Assembly (NCBI RefSeq): GCF_004011175.1
Contig: NZ_RQXX01000001.1
Location: 558,001 to 622,000, forward strand
Length of the DNA: 64,000 bases
From: Mesobaculum littorinae
Lineage (GTDB): Bacteria > Pseudomonadota > Alphaproteobacteria > Rhodobacterales > Rhodobacteraceae
Direction of reading: 5' to 3'
This document shows positions 36,351 to 49,866 of this stretch, piece by piece. The notes under the pieces were generated by a model. The model did no database searches. It had not been told where the DNA came from and saw nothing but the letters and a program-made list of their open reading frames with translations. The position numbers and the translations under genes are program-made. Numbering within the stretch: the stretch's first letter is position 1; the number at the start of each line of letters is the position of its first letter.

Positions 36351-37783
36351 TCCGCGTTCTGTCGGTGGCATCCGAGATCGCTCCGCTGGTCAAGACCGGC
36401 GGTCTGGCCGACGTGACGGGGGCCTTGCCCCACGCGCTCGAAGCCGTGGATGTGGAGATGCGCACGCTCGTTCCGGGCTATCCGCAGATCCTCTCCGCCT
36501 GCGATCCCGGGCCGCCGCTGATGGAAGAGGCCGACCTGTTCGGCGGGCCCGCGCGGGTGCGGCCCGCCAAGGCCGGGGACCTGCGGTTGCTGGTTCTCGA
36601 GGCGCCGCACCTCTATGATCGCGACGGGACCATCTATCTCGCGCCCGACCGCAGCGACTGGGCCGATAATGCCGACCGCTTTGCAGCGCTGTCATGGATC
36701 GCGGCGCGCATCGGGGCCGAGGGCGCCGAGGGCTGGCAGCCCGACATCCTGCATTGCCACGACTGGCAGGCCGGCCTCGCGCCGCTTTACCTGCGCGCGA
36801 TGGGGGCGGGGGACCGCGTCGCCTCGGTCCTGACGGTGCACAACATCGCGTTCAACGGCTGCTCGCCCGGCGAGCGGCGAGGGGATCTGCGCATCCCCGA
36901 CTGGGCCTGGCATTCCGAGGGGGCCGAGTTCTGGGGGCAGGTCTCGTCGCTGAAGGCGGGGCTGGTCTATGCCGACCGCGTGACCACCGTCAGCCCGACA
37001 TATGCGCTGGAACTGATGACGTCCGAATTCGGCATGGGGATGGAGGGCGTCCTGCGCGCCCGTCGCAAGGCGTTCTGCGGCATCCTGAACGGCATCGATA
37101 CCGATCTTTGGGATCCGGCCCGCGACCGCGACATTGCCGGGCGGTTTAAAACGCCGCAGGGCAAGCTGCGCAACCGCGACGCCCTGCTGGCCGAGTTCGG
37201 GCTGGAGCCAGGCGATGGGCCGCTGGCCGTCGTCGTGTCGCGCCTGACACAGCAGAAGGGGCTCGATCTTCTGCTTGAGGCCCTTCCGCACTTCCTCGAC
37301 CGTGGCGGTCGGCTGGCGCTTCTGGGCACCGGCGACGCTGCTCTGGAGGAGGCGTGGCGCCAGGCGGCCGCGCGCTATCGCGGCGTCGGCGTGTGCATCG
37401 GGTATGACGAGGCGATGTCCCACCGGATGATTGCCGGGGGCGACGCGATCCTCGTGCCGTCCCGGTTCGAGCCTTGTGGCCTGACCCAGCTTTATGGCCT
37501 GCGCTACGGCGCGATCCCGGTCGTGGCGCTGACCGGCGGGCTGGCCGATACCGTCATCGACGCCAATGATGCCGCGCAGAAGGCCGGCGTCGCCACCGGG
37601 ATCCAGTTCGCCCCGGTGAATGCGCTGGCCCTGTCGGGTGCGCTGGACCGCCTGATCGACTTGCATGCCGACGCCGCCCAGTGGCGCCGGGTCCAGCGCA
37701 ACGCGATGCGCCACCCCGTCGGCTGGGAAAGCTCCGCCCGCCAGTACGCCGACCTTTACGAAAGCATGACGACCCGCAGATGA
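36347..37783 (+). CDS. glgA: Glycogen synthase (ADP-glucose type, GT5)
   Basis: Adds glucose from ADP-glucose to the non-reducing ends of glycogen. The 478 residues match the family. The ADP-glucose-binding KTGGLADV motif starts at Lys16. The second Rossmann domain contains [17 protein letters not shown] and the acceptor-site [24 protein letters not shown], including the conserved catalytic Glu in FEPCG. The start ATG lies in the ATGA overlap with glgC. The open frame upstream of it is only glgC sequence in another phase. Confidence 0.96.
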   Translation: MIRVLSVASEIAPLVKTGGLADVTGALPHALEAVDVEMRTLVPGYPQILSACDPGPPLMEEADLFGGPARVRPAKAGDLRLLVLEAPHLYDRDGTIYLAPDRSDWADNADRFAALSWIAARIGAEGAEGWQPDILHCHDWQAGLAPLYLRAMGAGDRVASVLTVHNIAFNGCSPGERRGDLRIPDWAWHSEGAEFWGQVSSLKAGLVYADRVTTVSPTYALELMTSEFGMGMEGVLRARRKAFCGILNGIDTDLWDPARDRDIAGRFKTPQGKLRNRDALLAEFGLEPGDGPLAVVVSRLTQQKGLDLLLEALPHFLDRGGRLALLGTGDAALEEAWRQAAARYRGVGVCIGYDEAMSHRMIAGGDAILVPSRFEPCGLTQLYGLRYGAIPVVALTGGLADTVIDANDAAQKAGVATGIQFAPVNALALSGALDRLIDLHADAAQWRRVQRNAMRHPVGWESSARQYADLYESMTTRR

Positions 37784-39875
37784 CAGCCAGATACCGGATG
37801 ACTGCCGGCCGCGCCGCCCCCCTGGGCGCGACCTTCGACGGAGACGGGGTGAACTTTGCCGTGTTTTCGGAAAACGCGAGCCGGGTGACGCTTTGCCTGT
37901 TCTCCAAGGACGGCGAGACCGAGGTCGCGCGGCTGGACCTGCCCGAACGCGACGGCGACGTCTGGCACGGCTACGTCTCGGGCCTGCGCCCCGGCACGCT
38001 TTACGGATACCGCGCGCACGGGCCTTACCGGCCCGACGAGGGGCACAGGTTCAATCCCAACAAGCTGTTGCTGGATCCTTATGCCAAGCGGCTGACCGGT
38101 CACCCCGTGTGGCACGACGCCCTGATGGGGTACCGCGTGGGCGAGCGGGGGGGCGACCTGACCTTCGACACCCGCGACAGCGCGCCCTTCATGCCGCGCT
38201 GCGCGGTCGAAGATCCGACGTTTTCGTGGGGCGACGACCTGCATCCGCGCAGGCCCCATAAGGACAGCCTGATCTACGAGGCGCACGTCAAGGGGCTGAC
38301 GATGCGCCACCCGGACGTCGCCGAACCGGGCACCTTTCTGGGGCTGTCGTCGGACCCGATGCTGGAATACCTGACCGATCTCGGCATCACCGCGGTCGAG
38401 CTTCTGCCCTCGCAGGCTTTCCTGAACGACCGGTTCCTGGTCGAGAAGGGGCTGACGAACTACTGGGGGTATCAGACCATCGGCTTTTTCGCGCCCGAGC
38501 CGCGCTACCTCGACCGTGCGCAGATCGCCGAGTTCCAGCAGATGGTGGCGCGCTTCCACTCTGCCGGGATCGAGGTGTTGATGGACGTGGTCTATAACCA
38601 CACCGGCGAGGGCAGCGAACTGGGCCCGACGCTCAGCTTTCGCGGGCTCGACAACAAGAGCTACTACCGGCTGTCCCAGGACGCGCGCTACTACGTCAAC
38701 GACACCGGAACGGGCAACACGCTGAACGTCGACCATCCGATGGTGCTGCGGATGATCATGGATTCGCTGCGCTACTGGGTCGAGGTGATGCATGTCGACG
38801 GGTTCCGCTTCGATCTGTGTTCGACGCTGGGGCGGGTCGGCAGCGGCGGGTTCGACCGGGGGGCCTCGTTCTTCGACGCGGTGCGGCAGGATCCGGTCCT
38901 GACCCAGGTCAAGCTGATCGCAGAGCCGTGGGATATCGGGCCGGGGGGCTACCAGCTGGGCGCCTTCCCGCCGCCCTTCATGGAGTGGAACGACAAGTAT
39001 CGCGATACGCTGCGCCGGTTCTGGCGCGGCGATCCGGGGACCGTGCCGGCGCTGGCCGACCGGTTGACGGGCTCCGCTGTGCAGTTCGACCATTCCGGGC
39101 GACCCGCGACCTCGTCCGTGAACCTTCTGACGGCGCATGACGGCTTCACGCTCGAGGACGTGGTGTCCTACAACGAAAAGCACAACGACGCGAATGGCGA
39201 GCAGGGCAAGGACGGCCACGGCGAGAATTTCTCGCACAACCTGGGCGTCGAGGGACCGACGCGCGACAAGGCGATCCAGGCCGCGCGCGTCCGCCGCAAG
39301 CGCAACATGATGGCGTCGCTGCTGCTGAGCCAGGGGACGCCGATGATCCTTGCCGGCGACGAGATGGGGCATTCCCAGTCCGGCAACAACAATGCCTATT
39401 GCCAGGACAACGAGGTGTCCTGGATCGACTGGAGCGCCGCGGACCCCGAGTTTCTTGAGTTCACGCGCACGATGATCGCATTCCGCAAGGCCAACCCTAT
39501 CCTCAGTCAGAAGCTGTTCCTGCACGCGCGCGAGCGGGCGCTGGACGGCAAGGAGGACCTGTTCTGGCGCAAGGCCGACGGCGCCACGATGCGGCAATCC
39601 GACTGGGAGGATCCGTCGCTGGCCTGCCTGTGCTGCGAATTGCGCACCGCGTCGGATTCGCCCGATTACGGGACCTCCGAGATGGCGGTATTCGCCGTCT
39701 TCAACACCGGGCCCGAGCAGATCATCACCGTGCCCGAGGCGTCCGCCGGACGTTACTGGGCGTGGCATATCGACACCGCCGACCCCGACCGCGACGTGAC
39801 GCCGATCGAAGGCGCCACGGTGATCGTCCCCGACGACGCGGTCGCCGTCTTCGTTCTGGAAAGGCAAGCATCCGC

Positions 39876-39879
<4 letters not shown>
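37780..39879 (+). CDS. glgX: Glycogen debranching enzyme GlgX
   Basis: Hydrolyses alpha-1,6 branches on phosphorylase-trimmed glycogen. The 699 residues comprise a CBM48 domain (about 10-100, PLGATFDGDGVNFAVFSENASRVTLCLF), a GH13 barrel and a C-terminal domain. The catalytic regions seen are DVVYNHTGEG, HVDGFRFDLCSTLGR (nucleophile Asp), KLIAEPWDIGPGGYQLG (acid Glu) and LTAHDGFTLEDVVSY (Asp). The start is in the ATGA overlap with glgA, and the stop in an ATGA overlap with malQ. This continuous coupling suggests near-equal synthesis of the four enzymes. Confidence 0.96.
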
Positions 39880-43404
<3,525 letters not shown>

Positions 43405-43433
43405 CCCATTAAAGACGGCCCCCCCCGCGGGGC

Positions 43434-43462
43434 GGGGCGGCGCCTTCAGGGGCCGCCCCTTT
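43434..43462 (+). terminator. Terminator-like hairpin after pgm
   Basis: The arms GGGGCGGC/GCCGCCCC with a 10-base loop are followed by TTT, 30 bases after the pgm stop and 25 bases before the next gene. Read-through into that gene is possible. Confidence 0.6.
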
Positions 43463-43487
43463 CGACGACAGATGCAAAGGATACTTC

Positions 43488-45866
43488 ATGACGCTGAAGA
43501 CGCGCGTGATCGCCGACAAGGACATCGCCGACGGTCTGGCCGACCGGTGCAGGCAGATTCTGACCACGGCCGAAAGCGCCTTTGCCGCGCATAGCCAGAT
43601 CGGCCGGTTTTTGGGCGGACAGGTCGATGGCGACGTGGCGACCTTTGGTTTCTGGACGCCGGAGTTGCTGGATCACCGCATTCCCGACGGTGACGTGTTT
43701 CTCGAGGTGATGGCGCCGATCGATCCGCTGGACCTGACCCGCTCGAACCAGGAGGTCCGGTTCGAACGGATCTACCTGCCGGTGGCGCGGTATGAATCGC
43801 ATGCCTTCGCCGCCGCGCGCGGCATGCGGGCCGGGCAGCGCGACCGGGGTGGCGATTTCTACGCCCTGGTCTGGCGTGACGGCGACAACGTCTGGCACCG
43901 CGTGCTGGACCCGCTGGCCGCGTCGCTGCCTTTCGGCGCCTTCGCCCCGGCCGAGCTATACGACATCGAGGCGATGCAGATGCATCGGGGCGACAGCGCG
44001 TATTTCGCCGGGTTCCAGACCGGTTCGGAGACGCCTTACAAGTTCGAGCCGCCCACGAACATCCTTCAGATCCACGTGCCCACCGCCACGGCGGGCGGCA
44101 CGCTGGCCAGCCTGACGCGCCAGTACGCCCGCCTGTCCGAACGGCTTGAGGCCGGGCTGCCGCCCGATCCGCTGGACGAGATCTTTCTGGGCTATGATGC
44201 AGTGCAGCTTTTGCCCGTGGAACCCACGACGGTCTACGAGACGGGACCGTCCTTCTGGGCCGAAAGTCCCGGCGAGGACGAAGATCAGGTGTCGGTGACG
44301 TTGACGCGGCCCAACACGACGAACTGGGGCTATGACATCGTCATTTCGGGCATGGCGACGGTGAACCCGGTCCTGCTGGAGTCCGGGCGCCCGGACGAAC
44401 TGGTCGATTTCGCCAGCGTCCTGCACAACTTCCCGCACAAGCCCAAGCGACTGATCCTCGACGTGGTGTTCGGCCATGCCGACAACCAGGGCCTCGACGC
44501 GCTGAACTCGCACTTTTTCGCGGGCCCGAACATGTACGGGCAGAACCTCGACTACAAGAACCCCGCGGTGCGGGCGATCCTTCTGGAAATGCAGCGGCGC
44601 AAGGTCAATTTCGGCGCCGATGGCGTGCGCGTCGATGGCGCGCAGGACTTCAAGTGGTGGGACTATACCAGCCAGGAGCTCAAGCACGACGACGAGTACC
44701 TGCAGCAGATGTCGTCGATCGTGCAGGAGGTCGCCGGCCTCAGCTACCGCCCCTGGTTCGTGTTCGAGGACGGACGCCCCTGGCCCCAGGAGGACTGGGA
44801 GCTGTCGTCGAACTACCGCGCGGTGATCGAGGGCCAGACCGACGACGACGTGTTCCAGTGGGGGCCGCTGACCTTCGCGCACAACACGCCGTTCATCTAC
44901 GGCTTCTGGCTGTCGAAGTTCTGGCGCATCCGCGAGATGCTGGAAGTGGGCGAGAACTGGATCTCGGGCACCGCAAACCACGACACGCTGCGCCGTGGCA
45001 CGCAGGTGAACCCCAAGCTGAACATCAACACGCGGCTTGGCGACACCAAGATGGAGATCCTTGAAAAGGCTTATGACAACCCGGCGGTGTCGATGCTGAC
45101 CTACGCGGCGTTCCCGGGCGTGCCGATGGATTTCATCAACGCGACGTCGCGGTCGAACTGGGGCTTCATCCGCAACCAGGACGACAAGTATGGCGTGAAA
45201 GTCGTCGCCGAAGAGGCGATCAGCCTCAAGTGGCAGGTCGACGAATACTCCTACTCGGTCCCGGGCAATTTCCGGAGGTTGAAGGAGCTTGGCTTCGAGA
45301 CGCGCGAGGATCTGGCGCGGTTCTTCGAATTCCTGCCGGCCCTGGTCGACGTGACCGACTACGACCTTGACCATATCGCCAAGCTGCTGAACGGGGTTGA
45401 GCCTCCGCTTGCGGGTCCCGGCACGATGACGGTCGGCGCGCTCAAGCGTATCGCGCGGGCGTGGATGGACGACATGCACGAATACTGTAACGTGTCGAAC
45501 TCGGTCTCGATGCTCGATCCGCGGCAGACGGGCTACATGCATCGCCTGCGCGAATTCCGGCGTGAAAACCCTTGGCTGCGGCGCAATCTGGGGCCGGAAG
45601 ATCACTTTGACTACGTACGTCCCGTGGATGGCCGGGTGCTGTTCACCTGTTACCGCAAGGGGCCGGACGGCAAGCAGGTCTATACCATCACGCACATGGA
45701 GGGTGGCGATACCAGCGACTTCGATCCGTTGCGCCTGCCCATCCAGGGGCTGGAGGGGGCCGGCTGGCGCTGCCGCCTAAGGACGCCCAATATCGGTGAG
45801 GACTACATCAGCGGACCCATCGTGATGCGCGATTCCATGGGACTGGTCTTCGAACGCGACGGCTGA
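43488..45866 (+). CDS. GH13-like glycoside hydrolase, candidate glucosylglycerol hydrolase
   Basis: The 792-residue protein has a GH13 barrel in its middle: region I LILDVVFGHADN, region II GADGVRVDGAQDFKW (nucleophile Asp383), region III WFVFEDGRPW (acid Glu427) and region IV TANHDTLRRG (Asp499). The first 230 residues form a separate domain (TFGFWTPELLDHRIPDGDVFLEVMAPIDPLDLT). The architecture resembles, from memory, the bacterial glucosylglycerol hydrolase group rather than amylases or sucrose phosphorylase. The site next to glk and an alpha-glucoside importer would suit breakdown of an alpha-glucosidic osmolyte. The GH13 call is firm; the substrate is inferred. AAGGA precedes the ATG. Confidence 0.7.
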   Translation: MTLKTRVIADKDIADGLADRCRQILTTAESAFAAHSQIGRFLGGQVDGDVATFGFWTPELLDHRIPDGDVFLEVMAPIDPLDLTRSNQEVRFERIYLPVARYESHAFAAARGMRAGQRDRGGDFYALVWRDGDNVWHRVLDPLAASLPFGAFAPAELYDIEAMQMHRGDSAYFAGFQTGSETPYKFEPPTNILQIHVPTATAGGTLASLTRQYARLSERLEAGLPPDPLDEIFLGYDAVQLLPVEPTTVYETGPSFWAESPGEDEDQVSVTLTRPNTTNWGYDIVISGMATVNPVLLESGRPDELVDFASVLHNFPHKPKRLILDVVFGHADNQGLDALNSHFFAGPNMYGQNLDYKNPAVRAILLEMQRRKVNFGADGVRVDGAQDFKWWDYTSQELKHDDEYLQQMSSIVQEVAGLSYRPWFVFEDGRPWPQEDWELSSNYRAVIEGQTDDDVFQWGPLTFAHNTPFIYGFWLSKFWRIREMLEVGENWISGTANHDTLRRGTQVNPKLNINTRLGDTKMEILEKAYDNPAVSMLTYAAFPGVPMDFINATSRSNWGFIRNQDDKYGVKVVAEEAISLKWQVDEYSYSVPGNFRRLKELGFETREDLARFFEFLPALVDVTDYDLDHIAKLLNGVEPPLAGPGTMTVGALKRIARAWMDDMHEYCNVSNSVSMLDPRQTGYMHRLREFRRENPWLRRNLGPEDHFDYVRPVDGRVLFTCYRKGPDGKQVYTITHMEGGDTSDFDPLRLPIQGLEGAGWRCRLRTPNIGEDYISGPIVMRDSMGLVFERDG

Positions 45867-45882
45867 GCCGCGCGCGCTCCGC

Positions 45883-45904
45883 GGCCGCCCGCATCCGGGC
45901 GGCC
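45883..45904. terminator. Bidirectional hairpin between convergent GH13 and glk genes
   Basis: Perfect 9-bp arms GGCCGCCCG/CGGGCGGCC with loop CATC lie 17 bases after the GH13 stop and 34 bases after the glk stop on the other strand. Confidence 0.7.
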
Positions 45905-45937
45905 GGGTCGGGGCCTCGGGCCAGCTCTCGCCCAGCC

Positions 45938-46906
45938 TCAGGCCAGTCCGTCCAGATGACAGGCGCAGCCGGTAAGCGCGGCGTAATCGTCCTCGACAAT
46001 CGAAACGCCGAAATTCCCCATGAACTGCGAAAACCGGCCCTTGTCGCGCAGGGCCTGCTCGAAACCGAACCGGCCGAGATAGGGCTGCATGGCGCGGGCG
46101 ACGCCCCCGATCAGGTAGATCCCGCCGAAGGGCAGGTGGATCAGCGCCAGGTTGCCCACGACCGTCCCCAGCAGTCGGACGAAGACCTCGACCGCCTGCG
46201 CGGCGCGCGGGTCGCTGTCATCGATCATTCCCGCCATGATCTGGGTGGCACTGGCCGGGCGGGGATCGCCCGCCTCTTCGCCCAGCCAGGCATAGACACG
46301 CTCGAGCCCGCGGCCAGACAGAACGTCCTCGATCGAGGGGAAGCCATGCGCGGTTTCCACGAATCCGCACAGCCGCAGGTCGGCCTCGGTCCGGATCGGC
46401 AGGTTGATGTGTCCCGCCTCGGACGGCGGGACATAGCGGCCGGTATCGGTGCGGAACACGGGGCAGCAGTTGAACCCGGTGCCCACGCCGACCACCAGCT
46501 CGGCCGCGCGCGGGTTGCGGTCGTGGTTGATCACGACCTCGGCGATGTTCTCGGGCGCGATATGGTCCAGCGCGTGGCCCTGTGCCTGAAGGTCGTTCAG
46601 CAGGGCGACGTTTTCGGCGCGGGTGGCGCGCGCCAGCGTTTCGCGGTCGAGCGTCCAGTCAAGGTTGGTCATCGATGCGCAGCCATCATGCACGGGTCCC
46701 GCGACGGCGGCGCAGGCCCCCGCGAAATCGATGTCGCCGGTGTCGTCCAGGTAGCGCCGCAGGACGGCCTCGAGCCCCGGAAACTCGGCATTGCTATAGC
46801 GTTTGATGGTGTCGGTCAGAACCCGCGGGCCCTCGGCCAGGGCCACGCGGGTGTTGGTGCCGCCAATATCGGCGACAAGCGAATAGGTGTCTGCGGCAAA
46901 TGCCAT
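45938..46906 (-). CDS. glk: Glucokinase
   Basis: Phosphorylates free glucose to glucose-6-phosphate with ATP. The 322 residues match the E. coli-type Glk family. The ATP-binding DIGGTNTR lies at residues 13-20. The sugar-binding region includes LNDLQAQGHALDHI and EAGHINLPIRTEADLRL, and the second phosphate motif is IYLIGGVARAM. It follows the beta-glucosidase by 13 bases on the minus strand, so the pair turns beta-glucosides into Glc6P. It can also serve glucose released by AglA and the GH13 hydrolase. Confidence 0.95.
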   Translation of the reverse strand: MAFAADTYSLVADIGGTNTRVALAEGPRVLTDTIKRYSNAEFPGLEAVLRRYLDDTGDIDFAGACAAVAGPVHDGCASMTNLDWTLDRETLARATRAENVALLNDLQAQGHALDHIAPENIAEVVINHDRNPRAAELVVGVGTGFNCCPVFRTDTGRYVPPSEAGHINLPIRTEADLRLCGFVETAHGFPSIEDVLSGRGLERVYAWLGEEAGDPRPASATQIMAGMIDDSDPRAAQAVEVFVRLLGTVVGNLALIHLPFGGIYLIGGVARAMQPYLGRFGFEQALRDKGRFSQFMGNFGVSIVEDDYAALTGCACHLDGLA

Positions 46907-46919
46907 GTTGTCGTCTTCC

Positions 46920-48242
46920 TTAGCGGCCGAGAGCCTTGGCCATCTGGTGATACGAGGCCTTCGGCGTGCGTTTGAGGCTTTGGAAATCCACGTGCACCAG
47001 CCCGAAGCGCTTGTCGTATCCCAGCGACCATTCGTAGTTGTCCATGAGTGACCAGAGGTAATACCCCTTGACGGGGATACCCTCGTCTGCGGCGCGCTTC
47101 ACACGTGCGACGTGGTCGTTGATGTAGTCGATGCGTTGCTGGTCGTGAACCTCGCCGCCCGATACCTTGTCATAGCTGGCAAGACCGTTTTCGGTGACGT
47201 AAAGCGGCAGGCCACGGGTATAGCCTTCGTGAACGCGCTTGAGGAAATGGTAAAGCCCGTCGGGATAGATCTCCCAGTCCATCGCGGTCTTGGGTAGCGG
47301 GCCTTCGACCTCTTCCAGCGCGGGCCAGGGGCCATCGGTGGGGGCGATGATCTTGCGGGTGTAGTAGTTGATGCCGCACCAGTCGACGGGCTGGCCGATG
47401 ATGTCGAAATCGTCCTGGTAATTCTCGGGCATGTGGGGGCCGAGCCCTTCGAGCACGTCGGAGGGATAGCTCTTGTTGAACAGCCCCGAGATGAAGAAGC
47501 GGTTGTAGTAGCCGTCATAGGTGCGCGCGGCCTTCGCGGCCTCGGGGCTGTCGTCGACGGGGATGGCGTATTCGAAGTTGCACACGGCGCCCAGGTTCTT
47601 CATCCCCAGATCGCGCATCACGCCGATCGAGCGGCCATGCGCCAGCAGCACGTGATGCATCGCGCGGGCCGTGGCGCGGATATCGCGAAGGCCGGGGGCT
47701 TGCAGGCCCAGGAAGTGGCTCATGAAGGCCACGCACCAGGGTTCGTTGATGGGGGCTGCGGACCAGACGCGGTCGCCGATCCGCTCCATCACCACCTGCG
47801 TGAAATCGGCGAACCAGTCGCCGATGTCGCGGTTGGTCCAGCCGCCGCGGTCGGCCAGCTGCGAGGGCAGCTCCCAGTGATAAAGGGTCGCGGCGGGCTT
47901 GATCCCGCGCTCCAGCAGGCCGTCGACAAGGCGGTCGTAGAAATCCAGCCCCTCTTCGTTCACCGGGCCGCGTCCCTCGGGCAGTACCCGCGCCCAGGAC
48001 GTGGAGAAACGGTAGACATCGACGCCAAGCCCCTTGAGCAGGTCGAGGTCCTCGTCCAGCCGGTTATAGTGGTCGCAGGCGATGCGCCCGTTTTCGGCCC
48101 GGGCGACATTACCCGGCGTCGCGGCGAAGGTGTCCCAATGCGTCTGCCCTGCGCCGCCCTGTCCGTGGCCTTCGATCTGGTAGCTCGAGGTGGCGGTTCC
48201 AAAGAGGAAATCCTCGGGGAAATCTGCGCGGGAGAACTTCAT
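46920..48242 (-). CDS. bgl: GH1 family beta-glucosidase
   Basis: Hydrolyses cellobiose-like beta-glucosides in the cytoplasm. The 440 residues match the family. The acid/base Glu167 is in INEPWC, and the nucleophile Glu351 in YVTENG. The opening FPEDFLFGTATSSYQIEG and the late DNYEWSLGYDKRFGLVHVD are diagnostic. I chose the ATG at 48240-48242 because it gives the standard GH1 N-terminus and has AGGAAGG upstream. The open frame running 402 bases further is in the divergent promoter region and unlike any GH1. It is the first gene of the bgl-glk unit, divergent from agl. Confidence 0.94.
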   Translation of the reverse strand: MKFSRADFPEDFLFGTATSSYQIEGHGQGGAGQTHWDTFAATPGNVARAENGRIACDHYNRLDEDLDLLKGLGVDVYRFSTSWARVLPEGRGPVNEEGLDFYDRLVDGLLERGIKPAATLYHWELPSQLADRGGWTNRDIGDWFADFTQVVMERIGDRVWSAAPINEPWCVAFMSHFLGLQAPGLRDIRATARAMHHVLLAHGRSIGVMRDLGMKNLGAVCNFEYAIPVDDSPEAAKAARTYDGYYNRFFISGLFNKSYPSDVLEGLGPHMPENYQDDFDIIGQPVDWCGINYYTRKIIAPTDGPWPALEEVEGPLPKTAMDWEIYPDGLYHFLKRVHEGYTRGLPLYVTENGLASYDKVSGGEVHDQQRIDYINDHVARVKRAADEGIPVKGYYLWSLMDNYEWSLGYDKRFGLVHVDFQSLKRTPKASYHQMAKALGR

Positions 48243-48334
48243 GCGACATGCCTTCCTGGATGTTGGTTCGGGCGTGAACTTAGCCGCAGGGCGCGCGGCG
48301 TCAAAGCGGTTGATCGGCGGTAACTGCCACTTGG

Positions 48335-48352
48335 GCGGGAAAAAATTCCCGC
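48335..48352. promoter_or_regulatory. Perfect 18-bp palindrome, candidate operator between bgl and aglE
   Basis: GCGGGAA and TTCCCGC flank a central AAAA. It is in the 267-base divergent region, 93 bases before bgl and 158 bases before aglE, just upstream of a possible aglE promoter. Its size and symmetry fit a dimeric repressor. A LacI-family AglR usually controls agl genes, but this palindrome lacks the classic central CG of LacI sites, so the binding protein is open. Confidence 0.5.
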
Positions 48353-48364
48353 AGGACGCGAACC

Positions 48365-48392
48365 TTGCCAAGTCGGGAAGACAGGCTTTATT
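48365..48392 (+). promoter_or_regulatory. Candidate promoter of the agl operon
   Basis: TTGCCA (48365) and TTTATT (48387) with a 16-base spacer, 118 bases before aglE. The match is moderate. The AT-rich TTTATTGATAAA stretch stands out in a GC-rich region. Confidence 0.4.
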
Positions 48393-48509
48393 GATAAACA
48401 GCAGGCGGAGGAATTCCGCGGCCGACCCCCGGCGGCGGAGGATTCGCCGGAGGTCGGTAAACATCCAACGATGGCGGCCCCAAGGCTGCCGCACGACGGG
48501 AGGGACTAC

Positions 48510-49862
48510 ATGAAACGCGTATTCTATGCAGGTGCCGCGACGCTCGCGCTTACGGCCGGAATGGCGCCGGCCCAGGATCTGCAATTCCCCATCGGCGAGG
48601 GCGAATTCAACTGGCAAAGCTACGAGGATTTTGCCGCCGACCACGATTTTTCCGGCCAGTCGATGGACATGACGGGCCCCTGGACGGGCCGTGACGACGA
48701 ACTCGTTTCGTCGGTCATCGCCTATTTCGAAGAGGCCACGGGCGCGACGGTGAACTACTCGGGCTCGGACAGCTTCGAGCAGGACATCGTGATCTCGACC
48801 GAGGCGAATTCGGCCCCCAACATCGCCGTCTTCCCGCAGCCCGGCCTCGCGGCGGATCTGGCGCGCCGCGGCGCGCTGACGCCACTGCAGGACGGTATCG
48901 GCGAGTGGATCGCCGAAAACTACGCGGCGGGCGACAGCTGGGTCGACCTGGGCACCTACGAGAATGCCGAAGGTGAAGAGACCCTGTTCGCCTTCCCCTA
49001 CAAGATCGACCTGAAGTCGATCGTCTGGTACGTTCCCGAAGCCTTTGAAGAGGCGGGTTACGAGGTGCCCGAGACCTACGAGGATCTCAAGTCACTGACC
49101 GAGACCATCGCGGCCGACGGCGGCACGCCGTGGTGCATCGGCCTGGGGTCCGGCGCCGCGACTGGCTGGCCCGCGACCGACTGGGTCGAAGATCTGATGC
49201 TGCGCACGTCCGAGCCCGAGGTTTACGACCAGTGGGTGTCGAACGAGATCCCGTTCGACGATCCGGCCGTCGTCGCCGCTATTGAGGAGTTCGGCTGGTT
49301 CGCGAAGAACGACGATTACGTCTCGGGCGGGGCCAACGCGGTCGCGTCGACCGACTTCCGCGACAGCCCGGCCGGGCTCTTCGCCTTCCCGCCCGAATGC
49401 TACATGCACAAGGCCGCGACCTTTATCCCGACCTTCTTCCCCGAGGGGACCGAGGTGGGCACGGACGTGGATTTCTTCTACTTCCCCGCGCCTGAAAGCG
49501 GCGATCTGGGCACCCCGGTCCTGGGCGCCGGCACGCTGTTCGGCATCACCAACGACAGCGAGGTCGCGCACGGGTTCATCGAGTTCCTGCAGACCCCCAT
49601 CGCGCACGAGATCTGGATGGCGCAGTCGGGCTTCCTGACGCCCTTCACCGAGGCCAACCCGGCTGTGTTCCCGTCGGACACGCAGCGGGCGCTGAACGAC
49701 ATCCTGACCAGCGCGACGACCTTCCGCTTCGACGCCTCGGACCTCATGCCGGGCGAAATCGGCGCGGGCGCCTTCTGGTCGGGCATGGTCGACTTCGTGA
49801 CCGGTGACGACGCAGAAACCGTCGCCTCCGAGATCCAGTCGCGCTGGGACCAGATCCAGTAA
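48510..49862 (+). CDS. aglE: Alpha-glucoside ABC transporter substrate-binding protein
   Basis: Periplasmic receptor for sucrose, maltose, trehalose or related alpha-glucosides. The 450 residues begin with a signal peptide (MKRVFYAGAATLALTAGMAPAQ). The mature part carries the AglE-type sequence ATVNYSGSDSFEQDIVISTEANSAPNIAVFPQPG and DWVEDLMLRTSEPEVYDQW. GGGAGGG lies close before the ATG and decides the start. It is the first gene of aglEFGAK. The next gene follows after 108 bases holding two strong hairpins. The binding range, which could include glucosylglycerol, cannot be read from sequence. Confidence 0.92.
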   Translation: MKRVFYAGAATLALTAGMAPAQDLQFPIGEGEFNWQSYEDFAADHDFSGQSMDMTGPWTGRDDELVSSVIAYFEEATGATVNYSGSDSFEQDIVISTEANSAPNIAVFPQPGLAADLARRGALTPLQDGIGEWIAENYAAGDSWVDLGTYENAEGEETLFAFPYKIDLKSIVWYVPEAFEEAGYEVPETYEDLKSLTETIAADGGTPWCIGLGSGAATGWPATDWVEDLMLRTSEPEVYDQWVSNEIPFDDPAVVAAIEEFGWFAKNDDYVSGGANAVASTDFRDSPAGLFAFPPECYMHKAATFIPTFFPEGTEVGTDVDFFYFPAPESGDLGTPVLGAGTLFGITNDSEVAHGFIEFLQTPIAHEIWMAQSGFLTPFTEANPAVFPSDTQRALNDILTSATTFRFDASDLMPGEIGAGAFWSGMVDFVTGDDAETVASEIQSRWDQIQ

Positions 49863-49866
49863 TCCG

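Noticed and set aside
43956-45695. Minus-strand open frame of 579 codons
   Set aside because: Antisense of the GH13-like hydrolase; composition is typical of a shadow frame.
48243-48644. N-terminal extension of the beta-glucosidase by 134 residues
   Set aside because: The extension crosses the divergent promoter region and the start of aglE. GH1 proteins begin at the later ATG, which has a good ribosome site.
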